Below are positions 7,827-15,919 of a stretch of DNA of 64,000 nucleotides, in pieces. A program made the translations under genes and the position numbers. Numbering within the stretch: the first letter of the stretch is position 1; each line of letters starts with the position of its first letter. This stretch comes from Streptomyces sp. B21-083 (GTDB lineage: Bacteria; Actinomycetota; Actinomycetes; Streptomycetales; Streptomycetaceae). The DNA lies in assembly GCF_036898825.1 (NCBI RefSeq), contig NZ_JARUND010000002.1, positions 4,526,001 to 4,590,000 of the forward strand, in the 5' to 3' direction. Below the pieces are notes generated by a model, which did not search any database, had not been told where the DNA came from, and was given only the letters and a program-made list of their open reading frames with translations.

Positions 7827-9428
7827 ATGAATCCCGGGAAAAAGTTCCACAGTTATGGGCTGTTTATCGCGGGGAAAGACATCGAGGGCGACGGCTGGGT
7901 CTACACCGTGAGTGCCAAGTCGCTGCTCGAGGATGTCTTCACCAGCGTCAGCCTCAAGCGCACTCTCGAGAAGGACGCGGATTCACCCGCGGCGCAGCAC
8001 CCTTACGTCATCGGCCGGTGCGCGATCGCCGACGACGCCGCCATCGACCTCGCGAGTGAGGCGGCCGCCGCGGCCGCGCCCGGCTGGGCGGCGGTCCCCC
8101 TGGAGCGACGCCTGCGGCTCGGCACCCTCTTCCGTGAGGAACTGCTGCGCCGCGAGGACGAGTTCGTGGAGATGCTGGTCGCCGAGTCCCACCCGGTGAA
8201 ACTGGCCCGCTGGGAGCTGAGCTGTCTGCTCCAGGTCTACAGCGAGGAGAGCATCAGCTGGTACGCGCAGCAGATGCACACCGAGTTCGAGGCCGGCGGA
8301 CGTCGGCTGATCGTCCGCCGCCAGCCGGACGGTGTGGTCGCCTTCAACCCCCCGCAGAACGCTCCGGCGCCCAGCGCGGCCCTGGCCGTCCTGGCCGTGA
8401 TGGCCGGAAACGCGGTCGTGGTGCGCGCCCCGCGCAGCATCGCGCTGAGCACCCTGTGGGTGCTGCGGGACGTGGCGGCACCGCTCCTGGAGGAGGTGGG
8501 GGCGCCCCCCGGCACCCTCAACGTGGTCTGCTCCAACCCCAGACAGACCCTTGACCGCTGGCTCGACAGCCCGCTCATCGACGACATCTTCTACATCGGC
8601 GGCAGCAAGGAGGGCCTGCGCTTCCAGGAGCAGTGCGTGGCCCACGGCAAGAAGCCGATCCTGGAGCTGGCCGGCAACGACGGGATCATCGTCTGGAAGG
8701 ACGCCGACCTCGGCTATGCCGCCGAGGCGATCACCGAGGCCTTCTACGGCTCCGGGCAGATCTGCATGGTGCCCAACTACGTGCTGGTGCACCCCGAGGT
8801 CGCCGACGACCTCATCGCCGAGGTCGAGCGGCAGGCCGCCGGTGTGCGGCCGGGCCATCCCGACGAGGAGGACGTCCTCCTGTCACCGGTGCGCCGCACC
8901 GAGCGGTTCTTCGGTCTGCTGGACCGGGCACTGGAGCAGGGCGCGCGGCTCGTCACCGGCGGCAGACGCACCGAGGTGGACGGCACCCCCTCCGAGACGG
9001 GCGTCTTCCTGCAGCCCACCGTGCTGCGGGTGGACGGGCTGGCCGCGGCCCGTGAGCACGACGTGGTGCGGCACGAGACGTTCTTCCCGCTGCTGCCGAT
9101 CGTGGTGGCCGAGCCGGACACCGACGAGGTACTCCTCGACCGTTTCATCGACTTCGTCAACACCAACGAGTACGGGCTGCGCAACTCCCTGTGGGCCAGG
9201 GACGAGAACGTCGTCGACACCTTCGTACAGCGGGTGGTCAACGGCGGTCTGCTGAAGGTCAACGACTCGCACATCGGCTTCCTGCCCTACCTGCCCAGCC
9301 ACGGCGGGACCGGCCTGACCGGCGGGGTCTTCGGCGAGGCCAACTACCCGATGCTCAAGACCTCCCACGTCCAGGGCGTCAGCATCGCGCGGGACGTCAG
9401 CCCGCACCGGACCGTCTTCGGCGACTGA
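7827..9428 (+). CDS. Aldehyde dehydrogenase-family protein; candidate acyl-thioester reductase
   Basis: A 533-residue member of the NAD(P)-dependent aldehyde dehydrogenase superfamily with an N-terminal extension of about 60 residues. The cofactor loop GGSKEG, the general-base Glu (E280, in LELAGND) and the catalytic Cys (C313, in GSGQIC) are all present. The family oxidises aldehydes, but some members run from thioesters to aldehydes. The PKS has no release domain and an aminotransferase lies two genes downstream. I therefore infer that it reduces the carrier- or CoA-bound chain to an aldehyde for transamination. The ATG at 7827 was chosen over longer starts because these lie in the promoter region. 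It is the first gene of a long operon. Confidence 0.85.
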   Translation: MNPGKKFHSYGLFIAGKDIEGDGWVYTVSAKSLLEDVFTSVSLKRTLEKDADSPAAQHPYVIGRCAIADDAAIDLASEAAAAAAPGWAAVPLERRLRLGTLFREELLRREDEFVEMLVAESHPVKLARWELSCLLQVYSEESISWYAQQMHTEFEAGGRRLIVRRQPDGVVAFNPPQNAPAPSAALAVLAVMAGNAVVVRAPRSIALSTLWVLRDVAAPLLEEVGAPPGTLNVVCSNPRQTLDRWLDSPLIDDIFYIGGSKEGLRFQEQCVAHGKKPILELAGNDGIIVWKDADLGYAAEAITEAFYGSGQICMVPNYVLVHPEVADDLIAEVERQAAGVRPGHPDEEDVLLSPVRRTERFFGLLDRALEQGARLVTGGRRTEVDGTPSETGVFLQPTVLRVDGLAAAREHDVVRHETFFPLLPIVVAEPDTDEVLLDRFIDFVNTNEYGLRNSLWARDENVVDTFVQRVVNGGLLKVNDSHIGFLPYLPSHGGTGLTGGVFGEANYPMLKTSHVQGVSIARDVSPHRTVFGD

Positions 9429-9500
9429 CCCGCCCGTCGGCGCCGCCGGCCGCCGACCGACCGACCACGACCCGAGAACAACCTGAACGAGGGGACAGCT

Positions 9501-10640
9501 GTGAGATCTCTCGACATGGCCCGCGACACCTGCGAGCGCTTCCACCCCGGGCTGGTCAAGGCCCTGTCGGACCTGCCGTTCGAGGAGCGCGAGGCGGCCG
9601 GCAGCCCGGTCGTCGACCTGTTCCGGTCGGCCGCGGGCGTGGGGCTGCTCGTTCCCACCGAGTACGGCGGGCTGGGCGCCGACCCGGTGGACGCCGTGCT
9701 CGTCCAGCGGGCCGTCGGCTCGCTGTCCCCGTCGCTGGCCGTCGCCTCGACGATGCACCACTTCACCGCTGCGATGCTCTACGCCCTCGCCGACGGCCCC
9801 GGCCGGCTGACACCCGCTCAGACCGAGGTCCTGCACACGGTGGTGCCGGAGCAGCGGCTGATGGCCTCCGGCTGGGCCGAGGGCCGCACCCAGCAGAACA
9901 TCCTCACCCCGGCGGTCACCGCGACCCCGGTCGAGGGCGGATATCTGCTCGACGGCGCCAAGAAGCCCTGCAGCCTGTCCCGTTCGATGAGCCTGCTCAC
10001 CGCGAGCATCGCGGTGCCCGGCGCGGACGGCACACCGGAGCTGGCACTGGCCCTGGTGGACTCCGCGTCGCCGGGCCTGACCCTGCACCCCTTCTGGAGC
10101 AGTGAGGTACTGGCCGCCGCCCAGAGCGACGAGGTGCGTCTGACGGACGTCTTCGTGCCCGAGGACATGGTGGTCCGTACCACCGCGGACGACCCCGGCC
10201 GCATCGACGACCTGCAGAACGCCGGCTTCGTCTGGTTCGAGATGCTGGTGGCGGGCGGGTACGCGGGCGCCGCCGCCGGCCTGACGGAGGAAGTGCTGGC
10301 CCGGGGGCGCGGCAGCGCGAGCGAACGCGGCGCCCTGCTGATCCGTACCGAGTCCGCGTTCCACCTGTTGCTGGGTGTGGCCCGCGCGGTGCGCGACGGG
10401 ATCGACGGGGAGGAAGCCGTCTCCCAGGTGCTGATCGCCCGCTTCGCCGCGCAGGAGGCGCTGTCCCTCGCCACCCAGCAGGCGCTGGAGCTGCTGGGCG
10501 GCATCGACTTCATCCGGTCCTCCGAGCACCAGCGGACGGCCGCCTCGGTGCGCCCGCTCGCCTTCCACCCGCCGTCCCAGGGCTCCACGGTCGAGCCGTT
10601 GCTGGCCTACGCCGCCGGCGCCCCGCTCGACCTGTCCTGA
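9501..10640 (+). CDS. Acyl-CoA dehydrogenase-fold flavoprotein, probable alkylamine N-hydroxylase (VlmH-like)
   Basis: A 379-residue protein with the acyl-CoA dehydrogenase fold: N-terminal helices, then a beta domain (LMASGWAEGRTQQNIL; SVPLTDVFVPED-like segment at about 213-223) and the C-terminal helical FAD domain. The isobutylamine N-hydroxylase VlmH of valanimycin belongs to this superfamily and uses reduced flavin from a partner reductase. The presence here of a flavin reductase gene, an extra SerRS gene and an aminotransferase gene makes alkylamine N-hydroxylation the best reading (inference by context). The start is GTG at 9501 after a GAGGGGA site. An ordinary acyl-CoA dehydrogenase acting on the chain cannot be excluded without alignment. 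Confidence 0.75.
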   Translation: MRSLDMARDTCERFHPGLVKALSDLPFEEREAAGSPVVDLFRSAAGVGLLVPTEYGGLGADPVDAVLVQRAVGSLSPSLAVASTMHHFTAAMLYALADGPGRLTPAQTEVLHTVVPEQRLMASGWAEGRTQQNILTPAVTATPVEGGYLLDGAKKPCSLSRSMSLLTASIAVPGADGTPELALALVDSASPGLTLHPFWSSEVLAAAQSDEVRLTDVFVPEDMVVRTTADDPGRIDDLQNAGFVWFEMLVAGGYAGAAAGLTEEVLARGRGSASERGALLIRTESAFHLLLGVARAVRDGIDGEEAVSQVLIARFAAQEALSLATQQALELLGGIDFIRSSEHQRTAASVRPLAFHPPSQGSTVEPLLAYAAGAPLDLS

Positions 10641-10675
10641 CCACGGGTCGCCCACAGACCGAAGGAGAGTCATCA

Positions 10676-11959
10676 ATGACCACGAGCGTCGACGCACCGG
10701 TCGGCCAGGAGGAGGAGGTCCTCCGGCTCTACCGGGCCCATCTGAGCAAGGGCCGGGCGACCCTGGCCGAGCTCTTCGGAACCCATATGGAGGTCGAGTC
10801 ACGGGGAGCCTGGCTGACCACCTCCGACGGTTCACGTTTCCTGAACGCGGGCGGCTACGGCGTCTTCATCCTGGGCGCCCGTCACCCCGTCGTCATGGAG
10901 GAGGTGCGCCGGCAGCTGGAGACCCACCCGGTGGCCACCCGCATCCTGCTGGAGCCGACCGTCGCCCGTGCCGCCGAAGCGCTGGTGTCGGTCGCCCCGG
11001 AGGGCCTGGACCGCGTGCACTTCGCGCTCTCCGGAGCGGAGGCGGTCGAAACCGGCCTGAAGCTCGCCCGGGCCAACGGCCGCAGGCGGACGGTCTCGAT
11101 GAAGGGCGGCTACCACGGCAAGACGCTCGGCGCCCTGTCGGCCACCGCCAAGGAGGTCTACCAGGCGCCCTTCCGCCCGCTGCTCCCCGACGTGGCGCAC
11201 CTGCCGTTCGGTGACATCGACGCCCTGCGCGCGGAGCTGTCCCGGCACCCGGGCGAGGTCTGCGTGATCATCGAGCCGGTGCAGGGCGAGGGCGGCGTCG
11301 TCATCCCGCCCAAGGGCTATCTCAAGCAGGTCGAGGAGGCGGTCCGGGAGTTCGACGGCTTCCTGGTGCTGGACGAGGTGCAGACCGGCTTCGGCCGGCT
11401 CGGTGAGTGGTGGGGACTGCAGGCCGAGGGCATCCGCCCGGACGTCCTGCTGGCCGGCAAGGCGCTCGGCGGCGGCGTGGTTCCGGTCTCGGCGGCCATC
11501 GCCACCCGCGAGGCGTTCCGGCCCTTCGACAAGGACCCGTACGTCCACACCTCGACCTTCTCCGGGCAGCCGCTGCTGATGGCGGCGGTACAGGGCACCG
11601 TCCGCGCGATCCGCGAGGAGGAACTGGTGCCGCGGGCCCGGGAACTCGGCGCCCGGCTGCTGCCGCGGATCACCGAGATCGCCCGGCGCAACATCCCCGA
11701 CCTGGTCGTGGACGTGCGCGGCCAGGGGCTGCTGATCGGCGTCGAGCTGGTCGAGCCGGGACTGGCCGGCGAGCTGCTGATCGAGCTGTTCAACCACGGA
11801 GTGGTCGCCAACCACTCGATGAACGGTTCCTCCGTGGTGCGGTTCACCCCGCCCGCGATCCTCACCGACCGGGATGTCGAATTCCTGCTCGACTCCTTCG
11901 ACAAGGCCACCGTCGACCTCGTACGACACTCGGCCACGATGCCCGAAGGCGGCAACTGA
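10676..11959 (+). CDS. Class III PLP-dependent aminotransferase
   Basis: A 427-residue fold-type I aminotransferase of class III (omega-aminotransferase / acetylornithine type). The cofactor signature LVLDEVQTGFGRLG and the Schiff-base Lys K262 in LLAGKALGGG are clear, and GGYHGKTLGALS is also typical. Members move an amino group onto aldehydes or ketones. Following the putative acyl reductase, it would convert the polyketide aldehyde to a primary amine, the substrate expected for the N-hydroxylase encoded just upstream. The start at 10676 has a GAAGGAGAG site. It is separated by only two bases from the SRPBCC gene, so translation is coupled. Confidence 0.93.
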   Translation: MTTSVDAPVGQEEEVLRLYRAHLSKGRATLAELFGTHMEVESRGAWLTTSDGSRFLNAGGYGVFILGARHPVVMEEVRRQLETHPVATRILLEPTVARAAEALVSVAPEGLDRVHFALSGAEAVETGLKLARANGRRRTVSMKGGYHGKTLGALSATAKEVYQAPFRPLLPDVAHLPFGDIDALRAELSRHPGEVCVIIEPVQGEGGVVIPPKGYLKQVEEAVREFDGFLVLDEVQTGFGRLGEWWGLQAEGIRPDVLLAGKALGGGVVPVSAAIATREAFRPFDKDPYVHTSTFSGQPLLMAAVQGTVRAIREEELVPRARELGARLLPRITEIARRNIPDLVVDVRGQGLLIGVELVEPGLAGELLIELFNHGVVANHSMNGSSVVRFTPPAILTDRDVEFLLDSFDKATVDLVRHSATMPEGGN

Positions 11960-11961
11960 CC

Positions 11962-12441
11962 ATGCGACACGTCGAACTCCACGCCCTGGTGCGCCTCGCC
12001 TCCGCCGAGGACGTCTTCGCCACCGTTCCGCGCTGGGAGCGCTATCCGGAACTGGCCCCGCACGTCCGGTCCACGACGGTGCACGCGACGCTGCCGGAGC
12101 CGGTCGGCAGCTCCAGCTGGGAACTGCACTTCCGCAGCGGGCTGCTGCGCTGGACCGAGAAGGACACGTTCCTCCGCGACCGGCTGGAGATCCGGTTCGC
12201 GCAGACCGACGGCGACTTCGACAGCTTCGAGGGCGTGTGGACGCTGCGCCAGGAGGGCCCGGACGTCTCCGTCGTCTTCACCGCCGACTTCGACTTCGGC
12301 ATCCCGAGCCTCGCCAGCATCCTCGACCCGATCGCCGAGCGCGTCATCCGGGAGACCGTCGCCTGGGCCGTCAGCGGCTTCTACCCCGGCACCACGATCC
12401 TCGACGCGGACCTGGATCTCGACCCGGCGGCCGCCCCGTAA
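11962..12441 (+). CDS. SRPBCC (START/Bet v1-like) family protein
   Basis: A 159-residue single-domain protein of the polyketide cyclase/COQ10-like SRPBCC fold. The diagnostic start ASAEDVFATVPRWERYPEL and the C-terminal amphipathic helix (PIAERVIRETVAWAVSGFY) are visible. The fold binds hydrophobic ligands in a deep cavity. Here there is no aromatic polyketide to cyclise, so it may bind or present the lipophilic amine or hydroxylamine intermediate (inference). Its ATG begins two bases after the aminotransferase stop. Exact reaction unknown. Confidence 0.85.
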   Translation: MRHVELHALVRLASAEDVFATVPRWERYPELAPHVRSTTVHATLPEPVGSSSWELHFRSGLLRWTEKDTFLRDRLEIRFAQTDGDFDSFEGVWTLRQEGPDVSVVFTADFDFGIPSLASILDPIAERVIRETVAWAVSGFYPGTTILDADLDLDPAAAP

Positions 12442-12468
12442 AACCTCCCTTCTGTCAGGAGTTCAACC

Positions 12469-13026
12469 GTGGACCAGGCAAATCCCTTCGAGACACCGAG
12501 GACCTTCTCGCTCCACCGCGCCGAGTACCTGGTCGGTCTGGCGGTGACGACCGGCCTGATCGTCCGGCACCTCGACGACATCCGCTGGCTGCCCGCCGTC
12601 GGACTGTTCCTCTACATCGACCTGATCGGCTACATCCCCGGCGCCATCGCCTTCCGGCGCTCCGGCGGCCGGGCCCCCATCCACAAGGGCTACTACGTCG
12701 CCTACAACGTCATGCACAGCCTGATCACCCAGGGCGCCGTCGCCGCCCTGTGGTGCTGGCTCGCCGGACCGGAATGGGCCCTGCTGGTGCTGCCCTTCCA
12801 TCTGTTCGGCGACCGCGGTCTGTTCGGCAACTTCATGAAGCCCTACGCCCTGCCGTTCGAGCCGGTCCGCCAGCCCGGCTATCTGCGGCTGCTGGACGAC
12901 CTGGGCCTCAAGCACCCCAAGCCGATCGGACACGTGAGCGACCCGGTCCCCATGGGCCATGTCCCCGGCTCCGACACCCGCACGCTCGATGTGACCGTTC
13001 CGACCGGACAGGGGGCGACCCGATGA
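12469..13026 (+). CDS. Small integral membrane protein, VlmO-like; probable hydrazine synthase
   Basis: A 185-residue protein with several hydrophobic helices and conserved-looking polar residues between them (RHLDDIRW, YNVMHSL, FHLFGDRGLFGNF). It resembles VlmO of the valanimycin pathway, a membrane-bound metalloenzyme reported to form the N-N bond of a hydrazine from the serine-hydroxylamine conjugate. The assignment rests on the fold type, size, position and the VlmB-like partner encoded two genes downstream, not on an alignment. The scattered His and Asp residues are plausible metal ligands. The start is GTG at 12469 after CAGGAG. It overlaps the flavin reductase gene by four bases. Confidence 0.68.
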   Translation: MDQANPFETPRTFSLHRAEYLVGLAVTTGLIVRHLDDIRWLPAVGLFLYIDLIGYIPGAIAFRRSGGRAPIHKGYYVAYNVMHSLITQGAVAALWCWLAGPEWALLVLPFHLFGDRGLFGNFMKPYALPFEPVRQPGYLRLLDDLGLKHPKPIGHVSDPVPMGHVPGSDTRTLDVTVPTGQGATR

Positions 13027-13604
13027 GCAAGGTGGCACTGCGCAGCCGCTGGAGCGCACAGGACCGGGCCATGCGCCGGCTGGCCACTCCCGTGTCGGTG
13101 ATCACCGCCGACCACGAGGGCCGCCGCCACGGCACCACCGTCAGTACCGTGACCCGGATCTCCCGCCGCCCACAAGTCCTGGGCGTGTGCCTGAAACCCG
13201 ACTCGGTACTGGCCAAACTCGCCACCGCCGAGGGCCGTTTCGCGGTCAACGTGCTCAGCGGTGAGCAGGCCTCGCTGGCCCGCCACTTCGCCGAGAGCTC
13301 CCGGCCCGACGGCGCCGCCCAGTTCCTGGGCATCGACTGGCGTCCGGCCACCTACTCCGGGGCGCCGCTCTTCCACGGCGCGCTGGCGCACTACGACTGC
13401 CGGGTGGTCGGCCGTTTCCAGGTCGGCGACCACGAGGTGCTGCTCGGTGCCGTCGTCCACGCCGACCTCGCCGAGGGCGACCCGCTGATCAGCAGCTCCG
13501 GGGAGATCTTCGCCGGAAAGCTGATACCGGTCGCCGAGAACGACGAGGGACCCCCGCCCGGACTCCGGCCCACCGAGTCGGCGAAGGAGAACGTGCCCTC
13601 ATGA
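13023..13604 (+). CDS. Flavin reductase (VlmR/HpaC-like), partner of a flavin-dependent N-hydroxylase
   Basis: A 193-residue protein of the flavin reductase-like (FMN-binding split barrel) family. The typical motifs MRRLATPVSVITADHEG, GTTVSTVTRIS and FAVNVLSGEQ are visible. It uses NAD(P)H to make free reduced flavin for a separate monooxygenase. In valanimycin synthesis VlmR serves VlmH, and this gene is encoded close to the VlmH-like gene at 9501, so the same two-component system is inferred. The ATGA overlap with the gene before and with the diiron gene after shows tight translational coupling of the three. Confidence 0.9.
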   Translation: MSKVALRSRWSAQDRAMRRLATPVSVITADHEGRRHGTTVSTVTRISRRPQVLGVCLKPDSVLAKLATAEGRFAVNVLSGEQASLARHFAESSRPDGAAQFLGIDWRPATYSGAPLFHGALAHYDCRVVGRFQVGDHEVLLGAVVHADLAEGDPLISSSGEIFAGKLIPVAENDEGPPPGLRPTESAKENVPS

Positions 13605-14581
13605 ACGCGCCCACCGCCCAAGAGGCCGACTGGGACACCGCCCCCGGCCTGCTCGACGGGGCCAAGGAGCTGACCCTGGGCCCGGACCACTGCGACCTGG
13701 CGTACTGGTTCACCGAGGTCGCGCAGGGCACCCTGCGTGGCCGAGGCGCCACCGGGCACCACGAGAAGGCCGACGTGCCGGAGTTCCTGCGCCGGCCGGG
13801 TCCCCTGCGTGAGGCGCTGGTCCTGGAGTTCGGCTTCCGCGGCCTGTCGGAGGAGATCGCCACCCGCCTGCTGGGCCACTACGTCTCGCGCGCCCCCGGC
13901 ATCCCGGAGATGGAGTTCTACGCCACCCAGCTGATGGACGAGGCCCGGCACGCCCGGGTGTTCCGCAACCATCTGGTGGAACTGGGCCTGCCGAGCCGGA
14001 CCCTGTCGGCCGACATCGAGGAGATGGCCGCCGACTACCGGCGCGAAGTCCTCCAGCCGGTGGAGGACTTCACCCTGGAGATCATCCGTGACCAGGGCGA
14101 CTTCCACGGCGGGGTGGCCGTCTTCGCCATCGTCATCGAGGGTGTGCTCGCCCCGGCCGCCGAGCTCAGCGAGCGCAAGTGGACCCCGCTGTCGGAGGCC
14201 ACCCAGGAGATCTCCCGGGGCACGGCGATCGACGAGATCCGGCATCTGACCGTGGCCGCCACGATCCTGCGCGACCACATCCGGGACCACCCCGAGTACC
14301 TGCCGCGGCTGACGGAGATCCTCGCGGCCGGCACCGAGCTGTGGGACCGGGTCCCGGACCGGCCCTACGTCATCCACCGCGAGGAGCTGTTCCAGCAGGG
14401 CATGCTCGAACAGGCCGAACTGATCGGCGACTACGAGGTCTGGCCGGGCGTACGGCTCCTCGACACGACCCCCGAGCAGCGCTACGACATGGCCGAGCGG
14501 TGGACCGACGAGATGGCCGCGAGCCGCATGGCCTACATGGGCCTGCCCGCGGACGCGCTGGGACGGAGTGAGCTTCCGTGA
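13601..14581 (+). CDS. Ferritin-like diiron protein, VlmB-like; probable azoxy synthase
   Basis: A 326-residue protein of the ribonucleotide-reductase-R2/ferritin-like helical fold. Two ExxH motifs, E114-ARH117 and E212-IRH215, together with E76 and E180, give the full set of six diiron ligands at the usual spacing. VlmB of valanimycin is a non-haem diiron enzyme that oxidises the hydrazine through azo to azoxy. The adjacent VlmO-like and VlmR-like genes support the same role. Other diiron oxygenases, such as the AurF-type N-oxygenases, share the ligand pattern. The start ATG overlaps the preceding stop, and its own stop overlaps the KASIII start GTG at 14578. Confidence 0.8.
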   Translation: MNAPTAQEADWDTAPGLLDGAKELTLGPDHCDLAYWFTEVAQGTLRGRGATGHHEKADVPEFLRRPGPLREALVLEFGFRGLSEEIATRLLGHYVSRAPGIPEMEFYATQLMDEARHARVFRNHLVELGLPSRTLSADIEEMAADYRREVLQPVEDFTLEIIRDQGDFHGGVAVFAIVIEGVLAPAAELSERKWTPLSEATQEISRGTAIDEIRHLTVAATILRDHIRDHPEYLPRLTEILAAGTELWDRVPDRPYVIHREELFQQGMLEQAELIGDYEVWPGVRLLDTTPEQRYDMAERWTDEMAASRMAYMGLPADALGRSELP

Positions 14582-15615
14582 GCGCGCCCGAGTCCTCCGC
14601 GGCCCCCGTCTTCGGAACACCTGCCGGGCGGGCGGCCGTGATCGCCGGGGTCGGTGGCTACGTACCGCCGACGGTGGTCACCAACGACGATCTGACGGCC
14701 CGGCTGGACACCTCCGACGCATGGATCCGCTCCCGGACCGGCATCGCCTCCCGGCATGTCGTCACCCCGGGCACCGCCACCTCCGACCTCGCCGTCGAGG
14801 CCGGTCGGCGGGCTCTGAAATCGGCGCAGGACTCACAGGTCGACGCGGTGGTGCTGGCCACCACCACACCCGACCACCCCTGCCCGGCGACCGCCCCCGC
14901 CGTGGCCGCCCGGCTGGGGCTGAACGGGGTGCCGGCCTTCGACGTGGCGGCGGTGTGCACCGGCTTCCTGTACTCCCTGGCCGCCGCCGCCGGATTCATC
15001 GCCTGCGGTCTGGCCAACCGGGTGCTGGTCGTCGCCGCGGACGCGTTCACCACGATCATCGACCCGGCCGACCGCAGTACGGCGGTCATCTTCGCCGACG
15101 GCGCCGGCGCCGTGGTGCTCCGGGCCGGCACGGCGGACGAACCGGGTGCCCTCGGCTCGGTGGTGCTCGGCAGCGACGGTGAACTGAGCGATCTCATCAG
15201 CGTGCCGGCCGGCGGCTCACGTCAACGCTCCTCCGGCGTCCCGCCCCGGCCGGGCGACGAGTACTTCCAGATGGCCGGCCGGGCCACCTACCGGCACGCG
15301 GTGGAGCGGATGACCGCCGCCTCCCTGCGCTCACTCGCCGACACCGGCTGGCGGCCGGAGGACGTCGACCGGTTCGCCGCGCACCAGGCGAACGCGCGCA
15401 TCCTCGGCGCTGTCGCGCAACGGCTCGACATCGGGCCGGAGCGACAGCTCTCCAACATCGAGCACGTCGGCAACACCGGCGGCGCCTCGATCCCGCTGCT
15501 CCTGGACCAGAGCGCCGCCGACGGCAGCCTGACGGCCGGCGACCGGCTGCTGCTGACCGCCTTCGGCGGCGGTCTGGCCTGGGGTGCGGCGACCCTCACC
15601 TGGCCCGAGCTGTAG
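14578..15615 (+). CDS. Beta-ketoacyl-ACP synthase III (FabH-like)
   Basis: A 345-residue thiolase-fold enzyme. The catalytic Cys C127 lies in AAVCTGF, the His in AAHQANARI and the Asn in HVGNTGGAS, giving the complete C-H-N triad of FabH. FabH condenses an acyl-CoA starter with malonyl-ACP. A dedicated FabH next to an ACP and a KASII suggests that the cluster builds or supplies a short acyl starter or extender on its own carrier (inference). The alternative is an acyltransferase role for a KASIII homologue. The start GTG overlaps the diiron gene stop, so the operon continues without a gap. Confidence 0.92.
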   Translation: MSAPESSAAPVFGTPAGRAAVIAGVGGYVPPTVVTNDDLTARLDTSDAWIRSRTGIASRHVVTPGTATSDLAVEAGRRALKSAQDSQVDAVVLATTTPDHPCPATAPAVAARLGLNGVPAFDVAAVCTGFLYSLAAAAGFIACGLANRVLVVAADAFTTIIDPADRSTAVIFADGAGAVVLRAGTADEPGALGSVVLGSDGELSDLISVPAGGSRQRSSGVPPRPGDEYFQMAGRATYRHAVERMTAASLRSLADTGWRPEDVDRFAAHQANARILGAVAQRLDIGPERQLSNIEHVGNTGGASIPLLLDQSAADGSLTAGDRLLLTAFGGGLAWGAATLTWPEL

Positions 15616-15688
15616 GCCGAGCCGGCGCCGCGCCCCTTTTCTCCGACCCGCACATCCCACGCACCGTCACCATGGAGGCAGGCTCGTC

Positions 15689-15919
15689 ATGTTCGAGAAA
15701 CTGAAGGAAATCCTGGTCAACAAGCTCAAGGTCACCCCCGAGCAGATCACCCTGGAGGCCACCCGGGAGGACATCGAGCTGGACTCGCTCGCCGTCGTCG
15801 AGCTGTCCCTCGTCCTGGAGAACGAGCTGGGAGTGTCCGTCTCCGACGACGAGCTGCTTGAGGCCGAGACCGTCGGGGACATGGTGGCGCTGATCGAGCA
15901 GGGCAGCGCGCGGGTGTGA
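15689..15919 (+). CDS. Discrete acyl carrier protein
   Basis: A 76-residue carrier protein. The phosphopantetheine attachment Ser is S33 in IELDSLAVVE, and the acidic helix II is typical of ACPs. It is encoded between the KASIII and KASII genes and probably carries the intermediates they elongate. The start ATG at 15689 follows a GGAGGCAGG purine stretch. Its stop TGA shares bases with the ATG of the KASII gene (TGATG), so the two are translationally coupled. Confidence 0.95.
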   Translation: MFEKLKEILVNKLKVTPEQITLEATREDIELDSLAVVELSLVLENELGVSVSDDELLEAETVGDMVALIEQGSARV

